DNA of 47,858 nt from Desulfobulbaceae bacterium (GCA_008933635.1 WBUQ01000016.1:1-47858); one strand, 5' to 3'. Shown: positions 19,050 to 26,776, numbered from the stretch's first letter. Numbers and translations: made by a program. Notes: generated by a model from the letters alone, not told the origin.

Positions 19050-20197
19050 GGCTTTGTCCTATTTATATGATCTACCACACGAATACGGCTTCGTGAATTG
19101 ACGACTTTCGTACTATAAACGACAACCTGGTCATCGACTTTGAGACCTTCGCGTACCTGTACACGACCATCCAGATCGGCGGCACCGACCGTCACCGGTG
19201 TGAACTGCAGATCCCCATCCTTGACCTGCCACACACCCAATTTGCCGTTATAGCGCTGGACTGCTGCATTAGGAATGACCGGTCCCGCCGAAAGGGCCGG
19301 CAATGCCACCGTTACCTCGGCCAGTTCGCCAACGGCCGGCAGCGGATCTGGAATTTGATCAAACACCACCTTGGCAAGCGTTTCCTCAGTCACAGTGTCT
19401 GCCAATGGTTCCACCCGCAAAATTCGACCTGCTCGCAACTCGTCTGCCTGCGAGCGCAAGACGATTTGAGCCGGCAGATCAGCAGCAAGCCCATTTGCAT
19501 GTATCTGATCAAAACGCACATTGACCCACAGGCTCTTGGGATCGATCAGTTCCACCACCGCCTGGCCAGCCACAACCGTGGTGCCGGGTTCTACATTTCG
19601 CAAGGTGACTAGTCCATCAGCCGGGGCGACGAGAGAGAGGCTTTGGCGTTGGGCGATCAGAGCCTCCCTTTCGGCGAAAACACGGGCTGACTCCTCTCGT
19701 GCTGCGTTCATACTCGCCTCGGCTACCTGTTGTTCATTCTTTTTGGTGATAACGATCTCTTCACTTGTCGTGCGCGCGGCCATCAATTTTTCATAGCGTT
19801 GGGCCTGTGCTTGCGCGTAAACATGACGCGCCTGGGCTTCACTCAACTGTGCCTCAGTACGCCTCAGTGCGGCCTCCTGGGCACGGATTCGCGCGTCGAG
19901 ATCTATTGGGTCCATTTCGCCGAGGACCTGCCCGGATCTGACATGATCCCCAACCTGAACATCCAGACGTTTTACCCTCGCTGCGAAGGTGGGACCAATC
20001 TTGTACGTGTATCCTGCCTCGACGGTACCGATGCCGAATAGAGCAGGCGCAATGGCGCGGTTTTCCACCTTGGCCACCGCCACATCCACCGGTGCGAGCG
20101 TCCCCGAACGCAGGGCAACATAGACGAAAAGCGCGAGCAGAGGCAAGAGCACCACCAGCATCACCAGAGTGCGCTTCTGTATCGGGAATCGTTTCAT
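19046..20197 (-). CDS. Periplasmic adaptor (HlyD/RND-type membrane fusion protein)
   Basis: The 383-residue protein has one N-terminal membrane anchor, split lipoyl halves (VGDHVRSGQVLGEMDP and LVAPADGLVTLRNVEPGT), a coiled-coil hairpin rich in Gln, Glu and Ala between them, and beta-barrel and membrane-proximal domains. It bridges the inner-membrane pump to the outer-membrane duct. The start overlaps the tetR stop and the stop overlaps the permease start, showing tight coupling. Confidence 0.92.
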   Translation of the reverse strand: MKRFPIQKRTLVMLVVLLPLLALFVYVALRSGTLAPVDVAVAKVENRAIAPALFGIGTVEAGYTYKIGPTFAARVKRLDVQVGDHVRSGQVLGEMDPIDLDARIRAQEAALRRTEAQLSEAQARHVYAQAQAQRYEKLMAARTTSEEIVITKKNEQQVAEASMNAAREESARVFAEREALIAQRQSLSLVAPADGLVTLRNVEPGTTVVAGQAVVELIDPKSLWVNVRFDQIHANGLAADLPAQIVLRSQADELRAGRILRVEPLADTVTEETLAKVVFDQIPDPLPAVGELAEVTVALPALSAGPVIPNAAVQRYNGKLGVWQVKDGDLQFTPVTVGAADLDGRVQVREGLKVDDQVVVYSTKVVNSRSRIRVVDHINRTKP

Positions 20198-20802
20198 AAA
20201 GCCCTCCTGATACCACGTCGGTAGATGGCAAAGACCCTCGGTGCATCATGGCGGATGTGGCCCACATCGCCAACCAGAAGTGATTGCATGACCAGTCCCT
20301 GAAGCGTCCCGATGAACAGGACAGCAGCCGCTTCCGTGTCCAGGTCGGTATCCAGTTCTTGGTTCGTTTTTCCTTCTTCGATCAACCGATGCAATCGCTT
20401 TCCATAATGGTGTATGAGTGTCTGCACTATGGCTTTAGATGCTGTTTTTTCAGCACACTGGAGTTCACTAAATAAAAGGTGGGGAACTCCCGGGTGTTCG
20501 ACGACAAACTCGGCATGTGCCATGAACATGGCTTCAAGGGTGGCGAGGGGGGATAACTGCTCCTGGATGGAATTATCCAATCTTGCCAGCAACTGTTCAG
20601 CCACCCACTCCATCACTGCCTCCAGGACTGCAGCCTTGTTGGAAAAATGTCGAAACAAAGCTCCCTGGGTCAATCCCATTCGATTGGCAATGGCAGCTGT
20701 TGTGATACCGTTTGGATTCTGTTCTGCGGCCAACTCAATGACAGTTTGGATAATCACCGCACGGCGCTCCTCAGCCGGAAGGTGATTCAGACGCTTGCTC
20801 AT
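20194..20802 (-). CDS. TetR-family repressor of the efflux operon
   Basis: The 202-residue protein has an N-terminal helix-turn-helix (ITTAAIANRMGLTQGALFRHF) and an all-helical ligand-binding part. The start at 20802 is set by GGAGGTCTT; the ORF upstream of this point reads through the operator. It is the first gene of the operon and overlaps the adaptor gene, so it would control its own synthesis together with the pump. Confidence 0.92.
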   Translation of the reverse strand: MSKRLNHLPAEERRAVIIQTVIELAAEQNPNGITTAAIANRMGLTQGALFRHFSNKAAVLEAVMEWVAEQLLARLDNSIQEQLSPLATLEAMFMAHAEFVVEHPGVPHLLFSELQCAEKTASKAIVQTLIHHYGKRLHRLIEEGKTNQELDTDLDTEAAAVLFIGTLQGLVMQSLLVGDVGHIRHDAPRVFAIYRRGIRRAL

Positions 20803-20812
20803 AAGACCTCCG

Positions 20813-20869
20813 CTAAAGATAGTAATCATTTACTATCTTTAGTAATATAGCATTGAGCCAGAATGTCAA
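20813..20869 (-). promoter_or_regulatory. Efflux operon promoter with a 13+13 palindromic TetR operator
   Basis: CTAAAGATAGTAA (20813-20825) and TTACTATCTTTAG (20830-20842) form a perfect inverted repeat with a TCAT spacer. On the minus strand a TTGACA (20864-20869) and TATTAC (20842-20847), 16 bases apart, make a sigma-70 type promoter, so the operator covers the start of transcription and reaches the ribosome site of tetR. A bound TetR dimer would block the promoter. Confidence 0.85.
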
Positions 20870-21228
20870 CGGAGTTATTGAGTTTAACTTCAAAGAAGTC
20901 TCTAAAATTTTGGGACGCAAATGACCCAGGGTGTGAAATTGGGACTCAGATGTGTACCTGATGCGAAAACAAATGTCATATGGATATGCTCAATCAGTGT
21001 TTCAGCAGAAAGAGCTTTGCCATGGCAGCCTTCGGCGCCAAGAAAGCACGGCTCACAGTTTGATCTTATTCCTGAGTAGATTCCTCGCCTGCCTGGCAGA
21101 AATATTCATATTTCGACAAGAATGGAATCTTGATTAAGAATCTAGAAATTCTGGCACCCCCCGCTATGTAGGCTCTGGCCACCATTCTCATAATAGCTGT
21201 ATTTTAGCATACCTCAAAGACATTCTCC
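20870..21228. other. Gene-less stretch between tetR and the ArsR operon
   Basis: I see no convincing gene here. A 61-codon frame at 20952-21137 lacks a ribosome site and recognisable content. No RNA gene or repeat stands out. Confidence 0.5.
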
Positions 21229-21279
21229 TTGACAGCTCAACGGCCTGATCATATATTCACATATAAATCATAATTGATA
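21229..21279 (+). promoter_or_regulatory. Sigma-70 promoter and AT-rich palindromes heading the ArsR-selenoprotein operon
   Basis: TTGACA (21229-21234) and TATATT (21252-21257) are separated by exactly 17 bases. The -10 overlaps TATAT-TCAC-ATATA (21252-21265), and ATCA-TAAT-TGAT follows at 21268-21279. Such short AT-rich inverted repeats over the start region are typical ArsR/SmtB operator positions, so self-repression by the first gene is likely. The transcript would have a leader of about 75 bases. Confidence 0.6.
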
Positions 21280-21337
21280 TATTTATTTCAAAGGGTCTAA
21301 CTTACCAGGAAGGAAGATCATCGTAGGAGAACAGGCA

Positions 21338-21694
21338 ATGCACGACGGTCAAAGTATGGCTCCAATCCTCACCAGTGCTACATGCAGGCTGCTCGATGAA
21401 GAATTTCATTCAGTTGCCTTTCTTGCAAAAAGTCTCTCCGACGAAAACCGGCTCCGCATCCTTTTGTGCATAAGCCAGGAGAAGAAAGCGGTTGGAAGCA
21501 TAGTTGAAGAACTTGGACTCTCGCAACCGCTTGTCTCTCATCACCTTAAAGAGCTGAAACGCTCTCTGCTGGTGAGGATCGAACGCAGTGGTCCTTTTAT
21601 TTTTTACGAGCTCTCTGATCCAGCCATTCTCGAAGTGATATATGCGTTGAAGACGGTAGCCACAAACCTGCTGGCTACCCGGACGACATTTTAA
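21338..21694 (+). CDS. ArsR/SmtB-family transcriptional regulator
   Basis: The 118-residue protein has a winged helix: SLSDENRLRILLCI, then VGSIVEELGLSQPLVSHHLKELK as helix-turn-helix, then the wing around RIERSGPFIFYELSD. It lacks the ELCVC arsenic-binding motif of classical ArsR; only isolated cysteines (C16 and one in LLCIS) remain. The effector may therefore be a thiol-reactive or redox signal rather than arsenite, which is inference. GTAGGAG precedes the start. It is the first gene of the selenoprotein operon. Confidence 0.9.
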   Translation: MHDGQSMAPILTSATCRLLDEEFHSVAFLAKSLSDENRLRILLCISQEKKAVGSIVEELGLSQPLVSHHLKELKRSLLVRIERSGPFIFYELSDPAILEVIYALKTVATNLLATRTTF

Positions 21695-21723
21695 CGGATT
21701 CTGCAGGAGGTGATTGGCTTCTC

Positions 21724-22173
21724 ATGAACGAAATAGAAAAAGTATACAGCAGATTGGATCCAGAAGATGCGGCGAATCAGACCGCAATAGCATTGAAACA
21801 ACTCCTACCGTTACTTGGTGAAGATGGTCGCAGTCAATTCATCATGAATCTGCTGGGAGAAACCGGGCAGGATAAGATCTCCAGCATGGTCCACCTCTGA
21901 CTGGCCGAGTGCATGGGCGAAGGTGTCGACCCAACCCAGATGTGCCAGACCTTGGTGGATAAGGTTGCCCAATCCAAGCAACTGATGGCCATAACCGATC
22001 CCGATCTGCTGGTGTTGTTTGAGGATTGGTTCGAGGAACTGGAAGACGAAGTAACTTCCTTAAATGAGAAACATGGCCCACTCGAAGCCAGTGAGCTCGC
22101 AAAGAGAATCGGGCTCTCATTGCGAGGAGCAAGATTTCTTCTGTCAAAACTTGAACGCGCGAAAAAGCTGTGA
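21724..22173 (+). CDS. Predicted selenoprotein: helical protein with winged-helix-like C-terminus, Sec59
   Basis: The frame runs from the ATG at 21724 to 22173 and is broken only by a TGA at 21898-21900. Read as Sec it gives 149 residues with SSMVHLULAECMG at residues 53-65. A hairpin with GGU in its loop follows the TGA at the proper distance. The two halves are in the same frame, and the second half has no ribosome site of its own. The C-terminal part (LEASELAKRIGLSLRGARFLLSKLERAKKL) looks like a winged-helix DNA-binding domain, so a redox-sensing regulator is possible. AGGAGGTGA lies ten bases before the start. I do not recognise the family. Confidence 0.7.
21915..21932 (+). promoter_or_regulatory. 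SECIS-like hairpin 1
   Basis: GGG-CGA pairs with TCG-(A)-CCC, leaving an AGGTG loop. The GGU is at positions 25-27 counting the U of the UGA as 1. A short stem about 20 nt past the UGA with GGU in the apical loop is the bacterial SECIS recognised by SelB. Confidence 0.65.
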
Positions 22174-22208
22174 ATTGTGAAACTCCCATCTTCTGAAAAG
22201 GTCGTGCC

Positions 22209-23966
22209 ATGAAAAACACGAAGACAACAATAATAGCCATAGTGGCCGTCGCGTTGACCATCGGAGCCCTGTGGCTGACAAATCGAGCGGTTACCCCCAA
22301 ACAGGCGACCTGGGACGATGTGCTTGTTGAGGGGAAAAACGGTAACTACCAGATCATTAAGACTCAAGATTTGGCTGATCTCTACCAAAAGGATGCGGGC
22401 AGCCTTTTGCTGGTGGATACCCGTCAGGAATGGGAGTACAGGACAGGGCATCTCAAAGGTGCGGTAAATTTCCCCATGGAACCAACCGCCTGGGCAAGAT
22501 GGCGTAAGGCCTCGGCACTTGAGAAATTTCTTGGACCGGATAAGAATCGAATCCTTGTCTTCTACTGAGCAGGACTCACATGAGTCCGCAGTGACTCGGC
22601 GGCCAGGGTGGCCGTACAACTTGGCTATAAAAACGTTTATCGTGATCCGTATGGCTATCCTGAATGGCAAGGAAGAGGTTTGCCCGTTGCCAGCGCTCCT
22701 GCTGGACTTGCGTCGACTGCAGAGGAGACCAAGACTCCGGGGCCTCTCTACGGCTGGGCAATGATCTGGACCCTGCTGGGTATTTTTGCCGGTGGCATGG
22801 CCCTCAACCTTACGCCCTGCGTCTATCCAATGATTCCCATCACCGTATCGTATTTTGGTGGTCAAGCAACGAAAGGTGGTGAGGGTCGCGGCAGGCTTTT
22901 TGTGCATGGCCTGTGCTACCTGCTGGGACTGGCTCTCACCAACTCATTGCTCGGAGTGGTCGCATCCCTGACAGGCGGTCTCATGGGAGCGATGCTCCAG
23001 AATCCGATCGTCCTTATTGTCGTTGCCGGTGTTCTGGTCTTTTTCGCAACGAGTCTTTTAGGCTTGTGGGAGATGCGTTTACCAAGCGGTCTCACCCAAG
23101 CTGCGGCGAAATCATATACCGGTTATTTTGGCAGTCTTTTTATGGGCATAACCCTTGGCGTAGTTGCCGCTCCCTGCATCGGGCCATTTGTTCTTGGCTT
23201 GCTGACCTGGGTGGCTAGCATGGGGAGTCCATGGATTGGCTTTGTGGTCTTTTTCACCCTGAGTCTGGGACTCGGCCTGCCGCTCTTTTTCCTGGCGATG
23301 TTTTCCGGGCAATTGGAGAAGCTCCCTCGTTCAGGTGGCTGGATGATCTGGGTAAGAAAGCTGATGGGCTGGGTGCTGATCGGCATGGCCGCTCATTTCA
23401 TCCGACCAATTCTGCCGGGACACGGTGGGACCATTCTCATTGCCGTCGTTGCTCTGGCTGCTGGTCTGCACCTCGGCTGGATTGATAAGAGTCAGGCAAA
23501 CTTCCGAGCGTTTCCGGTGCTTAAGGGTGGAGCAGGCATTGCTGGACTTGTTATAGCTACTTTTCTCATTGCAAGCATGGCCATGAAAGGCCCTGGCGTT
23601 ACCTGGAAACCGTATACTGAGGAAACTCTCAAGGAAGCGCAAAACCTCAATAAGCCGGTGATCATTGATTTCTATGCTACTTGGTGCACGCCATGCCGGG
23701 AGCTCGAAGAAGTCACCTTTCATCAACCCGATGTTGTCCGCCTGGCGAAAAACGACTTCATCATGGTCAAGGTTGATGTGACGAAAGGAGGCAATCCCTA
23801 TCATGAGGAACTGCTTAAAAAATATGACATCAAGGGGGTGCCGACCATTGTTTTCCTTGATGCTGACGGCAGGGAGCGGAAAGATCTGCGGCTTGTTGAC
23901 TTTCTCCCGGCAGAACAGTTCCTGATCCGGATGAGGGATCTTGATGCTCCGAACAAACAGGAATAG
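22209..23966 (+). CDS. Predicted selenoprotein: periplasmic rhodanese fused to DsbD-type transporter and thioredoxin domain, two Sec
   Basis: One continuous frame of 585 residues is interrupted only by TGA at 22566-22568 and 22581-22583. Residues 7-24 form a signal anchor. Residues 50-165 are a rhodanese domain (LLLVDTRQEWEYRTGHLKGAVNFP). Its active-site loop reads FYUAGLTUVRS (U120, U125), where homologues carry Cys at both places. Residues 180-450 are the DsbD membrane domain with paired Cys C204 (NLTPCVYP) and C323 (AAPCIGPF). The C-terminus is a thioredoxin domain with C493-TP-C496. Rhodanese thus replaces the usual DsbD alpha domain. DsbD carries electrons from cytoplasmic thioredoxin to the periplasm. 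Here they would reduce a selenium-based rhodanese. AAAAGG precedes the start. Confidence 0.82.
22572..22587 (+). repeat. Perfect 7+7 palindrome between the two UGA codons of the rhodanese
   Basis: GGACTCA and TGAGTCC flank CA and include the second UGA. As RNA this would be a strong stem, but its loop lacks GGU, so it is not a standard SECIS for the first UGA. The first UGA may depend on the downstream SECIS, 42-44 nt away, or on a variant element. Confidence 0.55.
22599..22615 (+). promoter_or_regulatory. SECIS-like hairpin 2 (rhodanese)
   Basis: CGGCC (22600-22604) and GGCCG (22610-22614) form a perfect stem around AGGGT, extended by a G-U pair. GGU is at positions 27-29 from the second UGA. 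Confidence 0.75.
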
Positions 23967-24047
23967 CTCAGCGAGCGCTCTTTGGCAGAAATGAAGTACC
24001 GAATCGACGGTAGAATGCATGTTCAATCAACAACAAAGGAGAAAATC

Positions 24048-24362
24048 ATGCTCAAGATCCGCTTTTTTCTGAACGAACCAAACGGCAAACCGTGAAAACA
24101 TTTCCAACAGATTATGCCCAGGTTGGGCGAAACATATCCGGTGGAGATCGATGTCACTTCAAAGCCAAAGACTGAATACGAGACCGACGAGTATTTCGAA
24201 CTTGATCTGCCGGTGGCTCCGGCGGTGATGGTTGGTGATGATATTGTCGTGGAAGGGTCAGATATTTCTGATCACGATTTGGAAGTATGCATCTGTAAGA
24301 AGCTCGGTTTGCCTGAGCCACAGAAAAAGGGATTAATGGATCGCCTCTTCGGCAAATCCTGA
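24048..24362 (+). CDS. Predicted selenoprotein: thioredoxin-fold protein, Sec16 (tandem copy 1)
   Basis: The ATG at 24048 has AAAGGAG upstream. An in-frame TGA at 24093-24095 is residue 16 in FLNEPNGKPUKHFQ, after the first beta strand, where redox Cys of thioredoxin-like proteins lie. The rest reads through to 24362, giving 104 residues. The later LPVAPAVMVGDDIVVEG resembles the cis-Pro strand of this fold, and VCICKK gives two more cysteines. The next gene is a paralogue with its TGA at the same residue. A cytosolic carrier of reducing equivalents is likely, since there is no signal peptide. Confidence 0.75.
24116..24128 (+). promoter_or_regulatory. SECIS-like hairpin 3
   Basis: GCCC and GGGC flank AGGTT. 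GGU is at positions 29-31 from the UGA. The stem is short (four G-C pairs plus a possible U-G). Confidence 0.6.
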
Positions 24363-24378
24363 TGTCATTGGAGATATC

Positions 24379-24648
24379 ATGGTAAGACTTCGCCTGTTTC
24401 TCAACGAACCGAAAGGAAAAACGTGAGAAAGCTTCGACAAAATGCTCTCAGGGGTGAGAGAGAAATTCAATCTGGAAATCGAGATTATTGCCAAGAGTAG
24501 AGACGCTTACCGAGCTGCTCCATATCAGGCAACCGGACTACCGGTAGCTCCGGCAATTATGCTGGAAAATGAAGTTGTCGTTCAGGGCGCGCAGATCTGC
24601 GTGGAATCCCTCGAAGCGGCAATTCGACGCCACCTGGCCTCTGAGTAA
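24379..24648 (+). CDS. Predicted selenoprotein: thioredoxin-fold protein, Sec16 (tandem copy 2)
   Basis: This 89-residue frame starts at 24379 after TTGGAG, 16 bases past the first copy. Its in-frame TGA at 24424-24426 is again residue 16, in FLNEPKGKTUESF. The two copies share RLFLNEP-GK-U and LPVAPA-M-----VV-G and so are a tandem duplication. A neutral stop mutation would not recur at the aligned residue in both. Each has its own GGU hairpin. A separate cysteine is in GAQICVESL. Role probably parallel to the first copy with a different partner. Confidence 0.78.
24445..24460 (+). promoter_or_regulatory. SECIS-like hairpin 4
   Basis: CTCTC and GAGAG form a perfect stem around AGGGGT. GGU is at positions 30-32 from the UGA. 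Confidence 0.7.
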
Positions 24649-24696
24649 GAAGAGGGCGGCAGAGAAATTGTGTGGATTATCAGCAAGGAGAGGAGT

Positions 24697-25641
24697 ATGG
24701 CGCAAAGCGAAATATACGATGTGATCATCATCGGTGGCGGGCCGGCGGGTCTGACTGCCGGAATCTATGCCATGCGCGCCGCGCTCAAGACAGTTCTGAT
24801 CGAGCGGGGCGTTTTCGGCGGGCAGGTGGCGATCACCAAGGAAGTGGAAAATTATCCCGGCTTTATCAATATCGTAGGATTCGAGCTGTGCGAGAAATTC
24901 CTTGAACATGCCAGATCCTATGATCTTGAAATACTCGAAAAAGAAGTGGTTGCCACCGAACCCGGCATCGATCATCACACGGTACGGCTCGCTGACGGAA
25001 CTGAGTTGCGGGGGCACGCGGTGATTCTGGCTGCAGGAGGGACAGCCCGTAAGCTCGGAGTCCCTGGTGAGCACGAGAACTTCGGCAAGGGTGTATCCTA
25101 CTGCGCCACCTGCGACGGATTTTTCTTCCGCAATAAGACAGTCGCCGTCATAGGCGGCGGAGACACCGCCCTCGAAGACGCCCTGTATCTGGCCAAGATT
25201 ACCAGTAAAGTGTTTCTGATCCATAGACGTGACGAGTTCCGCGGTAGCCGTATCCTTCAGCAGCGGGTTTTTGCCGAACCCAAGATCGAAGTCATCTTCA
25301 ATGCCGTGGCAACCGAGATCCTCGCCGACCAGTCAGGCGTTACCGGTGTTGCCTTGAAAGATACAATAACCGGGGAGCAACGGCGGTTGACAGTAGAAGG
25401 GGCGTTCATCTTCGTCGGCTTTGCACCGAACAACAATCTGGTACCCGCCGGTATCAAGAAAAATACCACCGGTTACGTTATTACTGACGAAAAATGCGAG
25501 ACGAGTATCTCTGGCATCTTCGCCGTCGGTGATCTCAGACAGAAATACGCCAACCAGATTGTGCTGGCCGCCGCCGATGGATGCACTGCGGCACTTGCTG
25601 CTGCGCACTACGTGGAGAACAGAAAGGCTACAGCAAAATGA
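24697..25641 (+). CDS. trxB: Thioredoxin reductase
   Basis: The 314-residue flavoprotein has an N-terminal FAD fold (IIIGGGPAGLTAGIYAMRA), the redox-active C136-AT-C139, and a NADPH-binding segment (VAVIGGGDTALEDALYLAK), plus the C-terminal GIFAVGDLR FAD motif. The start at 24697 follows AAGGAGAGGAG; an upstream GTG has no site. TrxB normally reduces thioredoxin with NADPH. Set among selenol proteins it probably reduces the neighbouring UxxC or tandem Sec proteins. Confidence 0.95.
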   Translation: MAQSEIYDVIIIGGGPAGLTAGIYAMRAALKTVLIERGVFGGQVAITKEVENYPGFINIVGFELCEKFLEHARSYDLEILEKEVVATEPGIDHHTVRLADGTELRGHAVILAAGGTARKLGVPGEHENFGKGVSYCATCDGFFFRNKTVAVIGGGDTALEDALYLAKITSKVFLIHRRDEFRGSRILQQRVFAEPKIEVIFNAVATEILADQSGVTGVALKDTITGEQRRLTVEGAFIFVGFAPNNNLVPAGIKKNTTGYVITDEKCETSISGIFAVGDLRQKYANQIVLAAADGCTAALAAAHYVENRKATAK

Positions 25642-25673
25642 ATAACGGAAAATTCCTGTGTTAACATCAAATT

Positions 25674-25961
25674 ATGGGCAAGAAAATGACTGAACTGGTG
25701 GTATTTCACAGCGGAAATCCTGGATGACTTTCCTGCAAGAAGGCCATAGGTGTGGCCGATGCCATGAAGAAACAATTCGGAGATAAGCTGGAGATAAAAA
25801 TTTACACGTTGGATGCCCCAGAGGCACGCCCATACCTGTTAGAATTCAGGGGATCGACCAATGTTCGCTTAAACAACGAGTGGGTGCCTCTCGAAGTGGC
25901 CATCGACAGAGACAAGATGGAGACATTTCTGGCTGCAAAATTAAAACCAAGTGAAATATAG
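25674..25961 (+). CDS. Predicted selenoprotein: thioredoxin-like UxxC protein
   Basis: The frame from 25674 to 25961 is interrupted only by TGA at 25725-25727, giving FHSGNPGULSCKKA: a UxxC redox motif directly after the first beta strand, as in thioredoxin-like proteins (U18, C21). The product has 95 residues; a second in-frame ATG at 25686 would give 91. Neither start has a strong ribosome site, so it may depend on coupling to trxB, 32 bases upstream. A GGU hairpin follows the UGA. This is the best candidate for the small carrier reduced by TrxB. Confidence 0.8.
25742..25757 (+). promoter_or_regulatory. SECIS-like hairpin 5
   Basis: GGCCA and TGGCC form a perfect stem around TAGGTG. GGU is at positions 25-27 from the UGA. 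Confidence 0.75.
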
Positions 25962-26050
25962 AAGGTCATTTTCCGAATAGATAATATTTTTCGTGAAACT
26001 CTCAGTTGATCAGTCTCGTAGACGTATTTTCAACCACTTTGGAATAAAAA

Positions 26051-26776
26051 ATGGCAAGGACCGGAAATATTAGGAAAAGCAATACGCTCATGAAGATGGT
26101 GTTCTTGCTTGTCTTCATTGGCTTGGCGGTCTATGTGGTTCGATTCTCCCCAGCCAGGCAGTACTTCACTGCAGATCAGCTTGGGCTGTTATTGGAAGCT
26201 GCAGGGATCTGGGCTCCCTTGATGTTTGTAATCATTTATGTTGCCGGCATTTGTCTTTTCCTCCCAGGTACCTTGTTGACAGCCCTCGGTGCCGCAATAT
26301 TTGGTCCTTACTGGGGATTCCTCTATGTCTGGACAGGAGCCATGATCGGTGCAGGTCTTGCGTTTCTCATAGGTCGATATCTCGGGCGGGATTTTGCCGC
26401 CTCCCTCATCGGCGACAGACTGAAACGATTTGATGATGCAATTGAACGAAACGGCTTTGCAACAGTCCTTTATCTTCGACTGATGTATTTCCCCTTTACA
26501 CCAATGAATTTTGGTATGGGATTGACCAAAGTGCGTTTTTGGGACTACATCTCCGGAACAGCGCTGGGTATTCTGGTCGGTACATTTATTTTTACTTTTT
26601 TCGTGGGAACACTGAGGGATGTTTGGGCCACGGGAAGGTGGGAGGACTTGTTAAGCTGGAAAGTCTGTTTATCCGTTATCCTCTTCGTGTCTTCATTTTT
26701 CATCCCGAAGGTGTTGAAAATGATTAGGAAAGAGGAAAGTGTTTCGAATGAATCTCCGCTTCAAGAAAACCGATGA
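26051..26776 (+). CDS. TVP38/TMEM64 (VTT-domain, DedA-like) membrane protein
   Basis: The 241-residue protein has about six hydrophobic segments. The VTT-domain pattern is clear: FLPGTLLTALGAAIFGPYWG, then GAGLAFLIGRYLGRDF and the FTPMNFGMGLTKVRFWDY loop. VTT proteins act in lipid scrambling or small-solute movement. In bacteria they often lie beside mercuric-reductase, selenium or redox genes. It appears to close the selenoprotein operon, 89 bases after the previous stop. The ribosome site is weak. Confidence 0.85.
   Translation: MARTGNIRKSNTLMKMVFLLVFIGLAVYVVRFSPARQYFTADQLGLLLEAAGIWAPLMFVIIYVAGICLFLPGTLLTALGAAIFGPYWGFLYVWTGAMIGAGLAFLIGRYLGRDFAASLIGDRLKRFDDAIERNGFATVLYLRLMYFPFTPMNFGMGLTKVRFWDYISGTALGILVGTFIFTFFVGTLRDVWATGRWEDLLSWKVCLSVILFVSSFFIPKVLKMIRKEESVSNESPLQENR

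Noticed and set aside
20952-21137. 61-codon ORF between tetR and arsR
   Set aside because: No ribosome site, no recognisable content, and no operon context.
21152-21167. Sigma-54-like TGGCAC...GC element
   Set aside because: The GG and GC dinucleotides are two bases too close for a -24/-12 promoter.
21724-25961. The in-frame TGAs as ordinary pseudogene mutations or sequencing errors
   Set aside because: All six are TGA, never TAA or TAG; they fall at redox positions or aligned paralogue positions; no frameshifts accompany them; and each gene has a GGU-loop hairpin.
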